A stretch of 64,000 bases of DNA from Cervus elaphus (Eukaryota > Chordata > Mammalia > Artiodactyla > Cervidae). The notes beneath the pieces were generated by a model. The model was not told where the DNA came from. It did not search any database and worked only from the letters and a program-made list of their open reading frames with translations. A program made the translations under genes and the position numbers. Positions 1 to 13,200 of the stretch are shown here, piece after piece. The stretch's first letter is position 1; every line of letters begins with the position of its first letter. Location: positions 54,417,501 to 54,481,500 of the forward strand of contig NC_057847.1 of the NCBI RefSeq assembly GCF_910594005.1, given 5' to 3'.

Positions 1-1697
1 CTCTTTCACTGTCATCAAGAGGCTCTTTAGTTCTTCTTCTCTTTCTGCCATAAGGGTGGTGTCATCTGCATATCTCAGGTTATTGATATTTCTCTCGGCA
101 AACTTGATTCCAGCTTGTGCTTCATCCAGCCCAGCATTTCTCATGATGTACTTTGCATATAAGTTAAATAAGCATGGTGACAATATGCAGCCTTGCCATA
201 CCCCTTTTCCTATTTGGAACCAGTCTGTTGCTCCATGTCCAGTTCTAACTGTTGCTTCCTGACCTGCATATAGGTTTCTCAAGAGACAGGTCAAGTGGTC
301 TGGTATTCCTATCTCTTTCAGACTTTTCCACAGTTTATTGTGATCCACGCAGTCAAAGGCTTTGGCATAGTCACTAAAGCAGAAATAAATGTTTTTCTGG
401 AACTCTCTTGCTTTTTCGATGATCCAGTGGATGTTGGCAGTTTGATTTCTGGTTCCTCTGCCTATTCTAAAACCAGCTTGAACATCTGAAAGTTCACAGT
501 TCACATATTGCTGAAGCCTGGCTTGAAGAATTTTGAGCATTACTTTATTAGCGTGTGAGATGAGTGTAATTGTGCAGTAGTTTGAGCATTCTTTGGCATT
601 GCCTTTCTTTGGGGTTTGAATGAAAACTGACCTTTTCCAGTCCTGTGGACACTGCTCAGTTTTCCAAATTTGCTGACATATTGAGTGCAGCACTTTCACA
701 GCATCATACTTTAGCATTTGAAATAGCTCAACTGGAATTCCATCACCTCCACTATTTTTGTTCATAGTGATGGTTCCTAAGGCCCACTTGACTTTACATT
801 CCAGGATGTCTGGCTCTAGGTGAGTGTGAGTGATCACACCATTGTGATTATCTGGGTCGTGAAGATCTTTTTTGTACAGTCCTTCTGTGTATTCTTGCCA
901 CCTCTTCTTAATATCTTCTAATTCTGTTAGGTCCATACCATTTCTGTCCTTTATTGAGCCCATTGTTGCATGAAAAATTCCCTTGGTATCTCTGATTTTC
1001 TTGAAGAGATCTCTAGTCTTTCCCATTCTGTTGTTTTCCTCTGTTTCTCTGCATTAATTGCTGAGGAAGGCTTTCTTCTCTCTCCTTGCTATTCTTTGGA
1101 ATTTTGCATTCCAATAGATATATCTTTCCTTTTCTCCTTTGCTTTTCACCTCTCTTCTTTTCACAGCTATTTGTAAGACCTCCTTTGACAGCCATTTTGT
1201 TTTTTTGCATTTCTTTTTCTTGGGGATGGTCCTGATTCCTGTCTCTTGTACAATGTCATGAACCTCCATCCACAGTTCATCAGGGACTCTGTCTATCAGA
1301 TTTAGTCCCTTAAATCTATTTCTCACTTCCACTGTATAGTCATAAGGGATTTGATTTAGGTCATACCTGACTGGTCTAGTGGTTTTCCCCACTTTCTTCA
1401 ATTTAAGTCTGAATTTGGCAATTAGGAGTTCATGATCTGAGCCACAGTCAGCTCCCAGTCTTGTTTTTGCTGACTGTGTAGAGCTTCTCCATCTTTGGCT
1501 GCAAAGAATATAATCAGTCTAATTTCAGTGTTGACCATCTGGTGATGTCCATGTGTAGAGTCTTCCCTTGTGTTGTTGGAAGAGGTGTTTGCTATGACCA
1601 GTGTGTTCTCTTGGCAGAACTTTGTTACCCTTTGCCCTGCTTCATTCTGTACTGCAAGGCCAAATTTGCCAGTTACTCTAGGTGTTTCTTGACTTTC
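1..1697 (-). mobile_element. BovB (RTE) LINE, minus strand, cut by window edge
   Basis: This is a non-LTR retrotransposon of the RTE/BovB family, whose single ORF encodes an APE-type endonuclease followed by a reverse transcriptase. Read on the minus strand it holds the end of the endonuclease region (about 1757-1422), a basic linker with the recognisable VGKTTRPVRYDLNQIPYDYT stretch (1401-1054), and the first part of the RT. The RT active-site motif YADD is intact at 61-72. Reading frame is lost between segments, so it is a fossil. Recognisable homology stops near 1697, which marks the 5' truncation. The 3' end and its target duplication lie left of base 1. Confidence 0.93.
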
Positions 1698-4600
1698 AGC
1701 AGTGTTCACCCACAAATCTGAATCAATATATACATATGAGTCTTTTTTTCCCTTCAAATGGGTAGGTTTCTTTCATTCAGTTAGCTAAATTTTGATCTGT
1801 AAGAGGCATTGATATTTCTTTTCTGAAACCTTGCAGAGCATAATCACAATGCCGATTGATTATACATATGGCTTGATTAACATCGTTACACTATTGCTTT
1901 GAAAATGGATCTGATGTTATGTATCACTCAGGCTAGAGTTAATAAATAGCTGTGGTGTACAACTAGTCTGAAAGATTTCTTTCCAGATTCTTAGAGGGCG
2001 TAATTAATAATCTTGTTTTGGAAGTATACCTTCTAAAAGATATGTTAAATTTGTGTTTGAATTTATTCATGGAGCCACCACTTTCTTAATATCATTCTTC
2101 CCACAAGTGTGTATGTAATTGTATGCTCTAAAAATATAGAGACATTTTGTTTCTTTTCAATAGAAGGGATTGTTTGGTAATTAGAGATGGTTGTTAAAGA
2201 GGCAAATTATTTTGAAAATACACATTTTTTGAGAGGAGAGCTGGGAATGTCAACTAGACAGAGGGGTTACATTGACAACAGTGTGATACCAGTGTAGCAG
2301 CAGTTAGGTAAATTGGTATATAAACAAGCATCTGTTGCAGAAATGTAAGAATGACATCATAAAGAAGGTATGGAAAATTTTTAATTGAAAAAGAATGATG
2401 CACAATTGCAGTCTGACTTTAAGTCTAAATTGATTTTGCCAACAGAGTAAAAGTGGGCTTCTTTTAAAACATTCCAATAATGTAAAGTATTTAAAATGTA
2501 ATGTCCTGTTAATGTACCTAAAAATTAGACTCCAGGTCATCCAATAAGAGCACTGCTCACAGTAATACAGCCTATGTAATATGCAATTATCTTGACAATA
2601 GTTTTATTTTTCAACAATTTTGTCATAAAACAGCAGTAAGATACAATGAATTTGATTCATTTTTTGTGTGTGAATCATTTAATAGGCCATTACATCTACT
2701 ATATTAGACTCCATTCTCCTTTCAGAGCTTTTCATTATAAGGCTGTCTTTAATGGAAAGAAGTTTAACCTTCCCTCCCAGATAGATTGAACCCCATAACA
2801 GTGTAAACATTCTCATTATAAAATAAAATCCCCTTCCCCAAGGGCAGTGCTATAATTATGTTGCAGATCATCCTATGAATTTCTCTTCAGAAACGCTGTC
2901 TCATTCTTGCTCTCAAGTTTTTATCATTTTCTACCAATCAATAATATTTTAAATTATAGTTTAATAAAATACATATGATCTAGTTAGAAAAAAAATTTTT
3001 TTGAAGTTATTTTAATCAACTTTGAGAAGAAGTCATCAGTAAAATTGCTGTTGATTTATAAATAGGATAATTAGAGGCTTTCCTCCTAAGTACTGTTCAC
3101 TGGCATTGTGGCTGTTTTTATTGCCTAGTCAAACCTCTTCATTCAATTTTAAAATTGCCTTTTGAATGAACTGCACTATAAGCTTGCCAAATAGTGTCAC
3201 CATTAATACTTTACCTCCTCTGTTTCACTGTCCAGTCTGCAAATGCACAATAAATTGTTTGATAAGGGGGTCAATGAGGTTGTACTAGTTTTTAAGTGAA
3301 ATATAACCAAACAGTTTGGATTATGTCACACACTTATTGTTATTGTAGAGCTGTGTTTAAAAGATAGCAGGACAGTACTTTGGTTCATTTTGTACTGTTA
3401 CATCAAGAGTGGATCCAATGCATGTCAGGATCCTGTGGTTCTTCGACAAATTGCCCATCTTTATGTCAAGAGAAAAGGAAAAGCGCCATTTTCAGATTTG
3501 TAGACTTTACCCCGTTGTGAATGGTTTACTGAAAGTGACACACCTCCCATGTTCCTAGTTAAGAAAGAGACAGTCTGGTTTCTATGTGAATGTGTTAGAA
3601 CAAAGATTTCAGATGATTATTTCAAGATAATGATTTTATGAAGGTGCCAAAGGAAACGTTCATTGGAAGGCCTGAGGACCATGTGTTGTTAGTATGAAAA
3701 TGCCTTGCTGATCCAGGTTATCTGTTACATAGGTAGCGATTCTGTTCCCACAAGTGTGTGAACTCATTGGTATAGAGTGTATCTTGTAGAAGGTACTTTT
3801 TCCACTCTTTGACTTGTAGATGCATATTTATAACCACCTTCCCAAGTTACTTTCATGAGGAGGAAGTCAGGATGTTCTTAAATGTGTATCTTGCTGCTTA
3901 CGCAGAATTGGTGAGGGTTTTTGAGAAATGCAAGAGGCAAAAGTAAAAAACTTTGTGCTTGTTAAAAGCAAGTCTGTTTGTGTGTGTCTCTCCCTTTGTA
4001 ACAGAAGGAATGTTTCTTATGTTTCTGTCTTCAGACAGTTGGCACACATTTCATCTCAGCAGCTGCTTTCTCTTAAAGTGCAGTAGAGTGTAGGACTGTA
4101 GTGACACCAGCATTAATACTTCACATTCTGCTATCATATGCTGTCACTGGGAAATATGGATCTAGGTTACATGTGTTTGCAGACTTTGTACTGCTGAATT
4201 ATGAAAGCTGACTCTGTTGGAGAATTGTGTTGTATTCAGAGACTGTGAACTGAACAATAAATGAATGCAGGAGGCTGCTTAAAGTGCTATACCGTGCTCT
4301 GCTTTTGGGGCCTAGCTGAGCCAGAGCTTTAAAATTGAGAACCGCCAAATTGCCCTGGAAAAGACCTTAAAATGAACATCTAAATAATTTTGTCAAAAAG
4401 CATTTGTATGCATTGTCTTTCACTTAAAAATTTTTTTAATTCTTTTTTTTTTTTTCCTACAGTTGTACAAATTGGTGCACTTTAGGTACATAAAACAGTA
4501 AAGCATGTTACAAATTATCCAAGAAAAGTGTTTTCTCATTCAGATAAAATTTTACAAAGGAAATTAATTGTTAACCTCACTTACTGTGGCTGTGAAAATT

Positions 4601-7122
4601 TAAATAATGTTTTATATATTTTTTTATAATAGTCTAAAATACAATAATCAGTACACACCTCGTAAGATCACAGTCATTCTTTTTGTCTGGATATCTGAGC
4701 TATGTTTGTACACACACACAAACACATATGCACACACACGTGTGTGTGTAAATATACACATGCATACCTGTAAAATTTTAAAACTATTAATAAAATTTAG
4801 GAAAAACAAATGACTGTTGATTTATAAACAGAATGTTTAGAGGCTAGTAAAAATAATATAATACTATCCTAATAAAATATGAATGAACACATGTGAGGAA
4901 TGTTTTTAGGTGAAAGCAAATTTACAGATGAGTGTTGGGAGGTGCAGCCCAAACAGGGGAGTCAAAGCTGTGAGGCTACATTTTGTTCTGTTGTGTCTAA
5001 GAGGTAGGTGTTCAGTTTTTAATGGCCTTGATACTTTAATGTCTTTAAAATTTCACACAGATTAAATTTGTTTGGCTAATTTGTGAATTTATTTGTAGAA
5101 TATCTAACTTTTGGGCTTGATTTGCTCTTTTAGGGACTGGGGCATAGATGTTGTTTTTTGACCTATAGTATTTTGCATTGAAAACTACCTTAAGAAGCAT
5201 CGTTCATTTCCATGCTGCTTTGCAAAGCACTAGTTTTAAGTAGCTTGAACTACTTTGGTTTAGGTCACATAAAGATCTCAAGTTGTGAAAACGCAGTTTT
5301 CTAAAAGTTTAGGGTTATTCATCTTTGAATCAGCTATTTATGTTGCCTCATTTTGCTATTTGAGAGAAACAAGCTGTCGTCATAGCCTGCTATTAAATGA
5401 TGGTTATGACAGTGATGTTCACTCATATAAAGAAGCTAAGGAAAAATTAGGATTTGTTTGGAACTTTGTAAATCCTGTTTTTCTCTGTTTTCAAGACTCG
5501 ATATCGAAAGACAGGTATCCTGTGTCCCCAGATCATGTAAAAATTTTTGCATTCTTCCTTAGTATTTTGCCTATTAAGTAAGCAAACCGGTTGTAGTTAG
5601 ACAGAGAGGTATTTAACACTTCAAACTATGCAAAAACAAAAAAAAATCATATTAGTAGCCTGGAATGATCATTTTCTGTCTTGTGGCTGTCTTTTTATGA
5701 TTCTTTATGTCCTAAGTGTGACCAGATATGCAGCATCTTCTTGTCCCTTTTCCTTGTAAAAGCTGACTTCTCAGTGGCCCATTTAAAAATGCCTTTCGTG
5801 TGAGCCTGTGCACCTCAGACAAGTCTATTTCCTCATCTCTGGAAGGTGAAACCCAGGGGCTCGTCTTCCCGGGCAGCATTTGTGTGATACCCCGATGCGG
5901 TACACATACGATTTTCCTGCGAAGTAGCTATTTGACAGAACAGGTCCTGTCATTTGTGCACAAGACGTGCTGTGTAGTGCGTTCGGGGCCTTGCTGACTT
6001 TGTTCTGGAGCTTTGTTCTGGAATCTGCCTTGAACTGGTGCTTCCTACAGAAACTCTGTGTTTGTCAAAACGAAGGACTCTTGCTGGAAACAGTACTGTC
6101 TGAGATTGGCTTCTAAAATGCCACTGTTAGCTGATTGCAAAAACATAAAACACATCAACAGTTTTGGCAATAGAATTAAACGTGTGAATGAATCGAATGA
6201 AAGGTGGAAGCAGCACTTTTCTCTCTTAGTCACAGTTCTATGCAATTGGGGGCTATTAAGTACTGTTTATGGGGTTCTACCACGACTTCTCGGGGAGGGC
6301 TGTAGTGACCTCGGTTTCCTTTGTGTGTCTCTCATCCTCACAGGCATCCTTACTGAAAAGGGAATCATTAAATAAAACTTCTGAAAGTGACTTCCAAAAT
6401 CAAAACACATACCAGGAGCCGGTATTTGAATCCTTCACAAGTAATACTAAATTTTAGTTCTCCTCATGCTTGATTAAGGTAGAGTGGGTTGGAGGTGGAA
6501 GAATAGCTTTTAATATAATCATGTAGAGCCACACTTTTAACATGTAAATGTATGGTATGATATTTAGGTCATCTGAGAAACAAACAGCTTTTTAAAATTC
6601 CCTATTTCTTACTTCTTCTGTATTTCTCCCAATGTTTATATATGTTCAGTCTTCCAGTATATCCAGCAACTTTGCCTGGTGACATAGCTTTATCTAATGT
6701 TATTATTTTTCAAAAGTTTCCTGTGGAATTCTTTCTGCTTGGAAGAGTTAAGGCACAATCAATAAGGAAGCTCTAAATTGTAGTTATCAATTTTATTCAA
6801 TATGGTAAATTTGGTGTCTTTTCCCTATTGCTTATCTCCTCAAAAGTTAATTGTACTTTTCAACCTCAAATATTGGCAAAACTTGAGGTTTTTATTCTTT
6901 GCAATATAGCATATGTCAAAAATATCTGGACTTCAAGGAGGAAACTAAGGCAGAAGTGATTGGATAATTTGGTTGTGTCAGAGACAGTTAAACTTTGCCT
7001 TTATTGAGATAATGATCATGGTTTATGATAGCTGGTTCTGTGCCCATGTATAGCCTCTGACACATTTTTGGAGAGCATTACTTATACTCTGGATATAATT
7101 TAAAGTGCTTGCTATAGTGAAA
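1698..7122. other. Unique AT-rich DNA, no gene recognised
   Basis: I see no recognisable repeat family or coding exon in this 5.4-kb stretch. ORFs of 60-105 codons occur (for example 5285-5581 and 6058-6375), but they show no domain, no splice-flanked pattern and no codon bias I can defend. Simple-sequence patches include an A8T7 tract at 2988-3002, a T-run at 4442-4456 and the CA/TG palindrome at 4731-4748. The lack of repeats over so long a span, in a window otherwise full of them, could mean slowly evolving non-coding DNA, but that needs alignment. Confidence 0.6.
4709..4750. repeat. (CA)n/(TG)n microsatellite with central palindrome
   Basis: An interrupted CA run switches to TG at 4739/4740, giving a perfect 18-bp palindrome (4731-4748) centred on CACGTG. 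It is simple sequence. Confidence 0.85.
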
Positions 7123-7295
7123 AGAACTCCAGGCTAGTTGTTGGAGTTGCTGCACTGTTACTGACTAGCTGTGTGTGTGGTCAGGCCTGTCATTTAACCT
7201 TTCACAGACCTTAGTGTCTGTGTCTATAAAATGAAATTGTTGAACTGGATTAGATCTCAAGTCCCTCTAAGTTTTAAAAGTCAGTCATTTTATAT
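7123..7295 (+). mobile_element. MIR SINE, degraded
   Basis: The order of motifs matches the MIR core and tail: an 'actagctgtgtg' block, a 'tcatttaacct' block, a 'gtctataaaatg' block, then a 'tggattagatctc' tail. It is strongly diverged, as expected for a repeat older than the placental radiation. Confidence 0.65.
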
Positions 7296-7536
7296 TTCTG
7301 ATTAGAAGTTTGGTCCTGTCATAGTTATGTAAGGTTTTTAAAATGCATGAATTTCAAAAGTTATTGTTTATTTTTAATCATCATCATTCCAAACAATAAA
7401 GCTAAAATATTTTTCAGTTTTGGAAAAGTGACTTTTAAAATGAGATTGGAAAGTGCTCTATGTTCTTGAGTTTGCAAAGCTAGAACAAATAGAGGTTGGA
7501 ATGTAGATTTCATAAAATAAGTCTTAGGTTAGTAAG

Positions 7537-7755
7537 ACTCATTGGAAAAGACCCTGATGCTGGGAGGGGTTGGGGGCAGGCGGAGAAGGGGATGACAGAG
7601 GAAGAGATGGCTGGATGGCATCACCAACTCGATGGGCATGAGTTTGTGTAAACTCCGGGAGTTGGTGATGGACAGGGAGGCCTGGCGTGCTGCGATTCAT
7701 GGAGTCGCAAAGAGTCGGACACGACTGAGCGACTGAACTGAACTGAACTCAACTG
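7537..7755 (+). mobile_element. BovB 3'-end fragment (~215 bp)
   Basis: Only the extreme 3' end of BovB is present, starting at the 'ttggaaaagaccctgatgct' block and ending in the characteristic (ctgaa)n tail at about 7733-7755. A short direct repeat, agtaag, flanks it (7531-7536 and 7756-7761) and may be the target duplication. It starts at almost the same BovB position as the copy at 28579. Confidence 0.9.
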
Positions 7756-8108
7756 AGTAAGCTTTTTAGCTTTTGCTTTTTCCTTAACCATCAAGTAAAT
7801 TACATATTTCAGTATGTTATTTATATAACATTAATTTTATAATTAGCTATTTACCTTGTCTCTAGATAAAACTTAAGGTAGAGGGTGCCTTTTTCCTAGT
7901 TCTGCTCCTAAACTGTGACAATCAAGTATGTCAGTATTTAAACATATTCAGGTTTTTTTTTATTGCTTATATTTGCATTTAAAGAAAAGACTTTTATATT
8001 CCCTCTGGGCTCATAGTTATTTCGTGATCATGTGGTTTTCCAACAAATCAAAGAGGATCAGCTTCTCTTTCTCACCGTTTGGTATAGTCAAAGTGGAGTC
8101 TTGAATTA

Positions 8109-8166
8109 GGTGGCCAAGGACTGGCTACCATTCCCAGGGTGGCCAGGGACTGACTACCATTTCCAC
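8109..8166. repeat. 29-bp tandem duplication, two units
   Basis: Two adjacent 29-bp units beginning 'ggtggcca' (8109-8137 and 8138-8166) differ at a few positions. This is a local tandem duplication, just upstream of and partly overlapping a MIR. Confidence 0.8.
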
Positions 8167-8325
8167 CTCTGCCATTAACTACTCATATAACCAAGCAAAG
8201 TACTGAACCCATACAGAGCTTCAGTCTTCTTATTTGTAGCATGGGGATGATATACTTTCTTTTCACATAGGGCATAGCACCTTGTGCTTTCCAAATATTT
8301 AATAAATGTATGCTTGACTCAATAG
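8150..8325 (+). mobile_element. MIR SINE
   Basis: MIR-like order: 'cctctgccattaactactc', then 'ttcagtcttcttatttgta', 'atggggatgata', and a 'aaatatttaataaatg' 3' end. Confidence 0.65.
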
Positions 8326-9659
8326 AACTAAGCTTGGAATTGTGTCCTAAATTCTGTCCATTTTTTATTTGTTTCTATAGGACTGCATCATCAAGGTTGA
8401 GGATTGGGAGATGTTATTTAAGATAAAATAATTGTTTAGCAGTCCTCTGTGTGTGTTAACTTTAATTTCCCTATTCAGCAGAGGTAGAGGGGCTATTGAA
8501 TCTTTATTTGGTCAAGCAGACATCGGAAGCTGAGTTTATTTCGTTGCAGTAGAAGTGAAGGGCCAAGCTGGTTGCTTTTTCCTGCCCATTTCTTTTCTGC
8601 TACCTTTCTATAACCCAGAACTTGTTGGGCTCTTATAAACAGAGTTTAGAAGTCATTGTTCATCTATAATTGAGCACCAAAGCCATTTATGGAAAAGGAC
8701 TTGCTATTTAGAATGGCTCCTTTGAAACTGTGCTAGAATAAACTTCCAGTGCATTACCTTTGTATTATATATATATATATTTTTTTTAATATAATATTTT
8801 TGTATTATATACAAAAAATAAAGAAAGAAAGGTTATTTTCCAGATTTATATTAATCAACATTTTAGTTTTAACTGCCAGGAAATTTCATTTAAAGCAATA
8901 ATCCTTTTCTTCATTCTTAAAGGTCATAGTCTAAAATCTTACTTTTTTTTCTTGTCGTATGGTTTGATTCACAGTAGATAGCTGTCCATTTGGATTGGTT
9001 ATATGTTATCAAGTTGCAATTTCCCAATTAGCTTAAAGAGATCAGATAATTTATGCATACAGTATTGTTTAACATCAACAAAGCTTATCCCTCTCAAAGA
9101 ATCTCACCAGGGGAAATTAATTTTAACGGCTAGTCATTAGAGTCTAGGCAAAGGTTGGGGAGTATGAGCACAGAATAAAACTCACTATGTTTTAAAATCT
9201 CATGCGCCTATTTCAGGATGTCCTAACTAACTGTGAAGCTCCTTAAGAGTCAGGATCTTAATCTTAGTCTCCCAGAAGACAGGAGGACATAAACGCACCG
9301 TTCTAGGTGCCTAATCAGCAGTTTTATTAACCACTGAAGGTGGTATTCGTAGGACTAATAGAAGTGAAGTCTGTGCCCACTAAACTTAATAATCTTATCT
9401 TTGAGTGTTTTAAACTCTTTGAAGGTTTTTGTGGGTTGAAAAGCCTTGTTGTTAAGCCAGACAAAGCCCCTAAATCTGTCAGGAGATGCTAAGCACTGTC
9501 CAGTTAGATAGAGACCTTTTTTAGAGTCAGGCCCTGCTGTCTCTGATGTCCAGTCCCACATCTTGGCTCACTGGCAGGTTCTAAGGAAAGACCACCTTCT
9601 TGGGACAAGTCTTGCCTAACTTCTGAGCCGCTTTGCTGTTTCCACCCCCACCTGGCTGA
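8326..9659. other. Unique AT-rich DNA; weak L2-like trace
   Basis: No gene is recognised. There is a TA/T-rich low-complexity block at about 8762-8822. A weak L2 3'-end-like phrase ('tgaagctccttaagagtcagga') lies near 9232-9254, too short for a separate call. Confidence 0.5.
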
Positions 9660-9775
9660 GAACTGTCTTCCACCTGGTAGCTCCTATCAGCTCATTGAGT
9701 GACCTCGGACAAGTCAAGTCACTTAAATTCTCTGAGTCTCTCTGTACAGGAGAAGATGATTGAGGGGTCATACCC
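9660..9775 (+). mobile_element. MIR fragment, probable
   Basis: The 'tgacctcggacaagtcaagtcactt' to 'ctctgagtctc' stretch (about 9700-9745) fits the MIR core. The ends cannot be placed precisely. Confidence 0.5.
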
Positions 9776-9935
9776 AGTTTTAAAATTCTCTCCTTTTAAA
9801 CAAACTAACAAGAACCTATGTATAGCAGAGAGTATACATATATCACCTGTGTATAGCATCTGCTTAATGCGCTGTGGTGACCTGAATGAGGAAGTCCAAA
9901 TGGGAGGGGATGTATGTATGTGTATGACTGACTCA

Positions 9936-10146
9936 GGTTTCCGGGGCAGTGCTAGCGGTTAAGGACCACCTGCCGATGCTAAGTGACGTGAGAGACCGGG
10001 ATTCGATCCCTAAGTTGGGAAGATCCCCTGGAGGAGGGAATGGCCACCCACTCCAGCATTCTTGCCTGGAAATCCCATGGACAGAGAAGCCTGGAGGGTT
10101 AGGTTCCATAGGGTCACAGAGTCAGACACAGCTTAGCACACACACA
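9936..10146 (+). mobile_element. Bov-tA SINE
   Basis: A tRNA-like head ('ggttaaggaccacctgcc') with an RNA polymerase III B-box-like motif gattcgatccc (10000-10010) is followed by the BovB-derived body 'ccactccagcattcttgcctgg' and 'cacagagtcagacacag'. Bov-tA joins a tRNA-derived head to a BovB 3' segment and is ruminant-specific. It directly abuts an L1 3' end at about 10147. Confidence 0.9.
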
Positions 10147-10230
10147 TGGTTGATTCACCTTGCTATACAGTAGAAATTAGCACAACGTTGTAAAGCAACT
10201 ATACCCCAATAAAAATTAATTTTAAAAAAA
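10147..10230 (+). mobile_element. L1 3'-end fragment with A-rich tail
   Basis: The stretch 'ttgattcaccttgctatac' to 'caataaaaattaattttaaaaaaa' matches the terminal part of artiodactyl L1 3'UTRs. It is extremely 5'-truncated and begins right where the Bov-tA ends. Confidence 0.75.
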
Positions 10231-13200
10231 TTCTATGAGTCTTTAATACATTATTGACCAGGGGATTTTTGCAGAAACTAATGCCTTTGAAGTTAACACG
10301 TCTCTCGTCAGTGATGTGTTAAGATAGTTTAAATAATTGAAAATTATGTGTATTCTCTTTTAATGATGCTGATGAGTGAGTAAGATTACTTTTACACAGA
10401 TACACACATGCACATGCACACTTAATGTCCCTTTGTGTAGGTATGTGTGACCAAAAGAGAGTGAGACCAAAAGATGGGAGCCGCAGGTTATAGGAAAAAT
10501 GTGAAATACACCTCTTTTTCTCCTTTTTCCTGGACATCAGATTCTTATTTTCTTCCACATTAAACTGACCAAACACACAGCAAAGTAAATAGTGAGTCTC
10601 ATTCTTGATCATTCACAGCTTGAACTTTGATTGAAGTTGTTTGCTCTCTGATCCAGAGTTTTTGGATGCGTGGCATTTCGTGTGAGCAAAGAAATAAACA
10701 GACTAAAAAGGTTGTAGAAAATTGTAGATTTAGTAGAATCCCTGAGATGATTTACTTTAGGGCTGGGTTGAGAATGGCAAACAGATGCAAAGGCTTTTCC
10801 TGGTCTTTGTTTTCTGAGTTGGCTGTACCCTTGCCTACAAGAGGCCTAGATTCTTGGTATTCTCTCTCTCTCTCTCCACCACCGCTCCCTGCCCCCCTTT
10901 TGTGAGCTTCTAGGAGTCACTTTCAGAGTATGATATGTCTGCAAAGATTGTTTGATTAGCAGAAAGTGTGCCCAGAGAATGATGCCATATTATCTTGGAT
11001 TATTCATTTTATTATCTTTCCCCTGTCCGAGGCAGGAGGATGGAGTACTGAATCTAGCATAGCCAACATTCAACCTCCCAGAAACTTGGAGAAAAGGTTG
11101 GGCCTCTCCTCCTCCCCACCTAGATGGCCATTAGGATGAAGGCTTTTTCTGGGAGGAGGTCCAAAGTCATCTCAGATGTGTAGGTTTTGGAGATTATTCA
11201 AAAGGGTTGCTCCCTGGAATGTGAGACATTCCCAAGGTCAAATCAGTTTATTTAGGCAAGATTATCAGTAAACTACATGAAAAGGAAAGGAAAAATCCAT
11301 TTCTGTAAACTTTAGCCTTTTCTGAAAACATGGGCTCCATCTAAAAAGAGGGTAGTGCTTATGAAGTAGAGAAGTCTATAAACATTAGCATGATCTAGAT
11401 TAGTTTAAATAATTAACTGCATGATACACACAATAAAGAAAAACAAGATTCTTTTTTTAAAACTTAGCATTCTGTTGAAATAATTATAATATATACATAT
11501 ATTTTGTTGTTACAGTTTATGTTCCCAAGATTGATGTTTCTTCATATCGCAAAAATGTTCCCAGGTTTTTTATTCCAAAAGAGTAAAACAAACAACAAAA
11601 AAAGACAGTGTGTTTATTTTAATAAGATTTTTTAAATGCAGTGAATTTTATGCGTTAAAAAAAAAGTTTTATGTGCTTTCTTGTAGACTTTTCATCTATT
11701 CTCCCATACCTGCTATTAGATCAAATGATAGCGCTTTAAGCTAAGGACTTACACAAAGTCCTGTAAATAACAGCCCTCTCTTCTCATTTAAAGCCAGCAG
11801 GACATCCCGTCATGACTACCTCTTAATTAGATGATATTTTGATCTGTGTTCCTATTCATTAATGCTTTGTTTTCTAGTGTCATGTCAGTGTACTGTTTAC
11901 TGACTAATACAATTTCGTGACATATTCCTAGGAGAGCTGGACCAGGAGAGACAGTGTTTGGCTCAGTCTTCCCACTATATTGGTTGACATATTCTCCAGA
12001 TTAATGTATCTGTGAAATTTCATAATACTGAAAAATTCTTCATTTTCAGAAGTTGAGAATTTTTAAGAAAAGCCTGGTAAACCCTTCGCAGGAAGAAGAC
12101 TGATGTTCACACACTGGTTATCTAACTTCCAAAGCATTTTCATTGCATTAGTTTTCCCTGAGTTGGTCCATTGTCTTCACCCGGCTCTGTCTGCTGCCGC
12201 TTCTGCAGTGCTGTGCTTGCTATTTTTTCCCCTAATATTTAATGCAGTGCATTTTATGTTCTTCCTTTTATTTCATTTTATGTTGGATGGTGTTATGTAT
12301 TTCACTGTTGGATCTAAATTGGGGAAGGGAATCCTGCTTTGTCCTTGTACTATAATGAAGATAGAGTTTGTTAATATAAATGTAAACTGCTGTCTTAGGT
12401 GCATCATCACAGGAAGACTGTTTCATAATTGAATATGTTGGTACTGGATGCATTTAGAAAATTACAGTCCCTAAACACCTACTCAGAGAGAGAGAGATGA
12501 ACTTAATGGTTTGTTGTGTATAGTTTCATTTTAAAATATTTTAGAAGAATGATTTGTAAGAATGTGTACAATGCAAAGTAATGATGGTAACAGTGGAACA
12601 GTTAAAGGAAGAAATACATGCAGAAATTACATTCAACATTTATTAGGGTCTTTGTTCTTGGAAAGTTACATATTTTTGAGGATTTCAAAGTATGGATGGT
12701 AAAATTAGATTAGACTAAGAGGGAGAAATAAGTTTGCAGAAGCCCGTTCAGGACGCAGTACCTGCTTTAGTAAACATAACTGTAAATGCATTGCTTTTTA
12801 TTAAATTATCTGCCTTCACAGAGCAATAATATTTTAAAATATATATCGAGTGTTAAAAATGATGTGATGATGGCAATTTGAAATCCACTTTCTTCATTTC
12901 TCTAAGTGAAATGAAGAAATATACATGAGCACATCTTCAAGTAAGAGTGGAAAAGATTATTTTAAATAATACAGATGTGAAAATGAGTGCCCAGTAAGAA
13001 ATGTATGTGAAGTGCTGGTGGTTAATGCTACACTGACAAAATTCTTATTTGTCAATATCTAAATGTTTAATGTTGAGAGAAATATTTCAGAAGCATGAAA
13101 TATTTGAAACAAAAAGACAGTGTGCTTCTTGTAAGCACTTCAAAATTTATATGAGCTACTCTGGCTTCTTCAGGCTTAAAGAAAAGGAAATGATTCACAT

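Noticed and set aside
6058..6375. 105-codon ORF in unique DNA
   Set aside because: No domain, no flanking splice pattern, and a competing antisense ORF; length is within chance.
7733..7755. (ctgaa)n repeats as a possible regularly spaced array
   Set aside because: They are the 3' tails of BovB copies, not spaced repeats. No CRISPR-like organisation exists here, and the DNA is mammalian.
12103..12432. 109-codon hydrophobic ORF that could look like a membrane protein
   Set aside because: T-rich DNA encodes Phe/Leu-rich peptides by chance; no family resemblance or exon signals.
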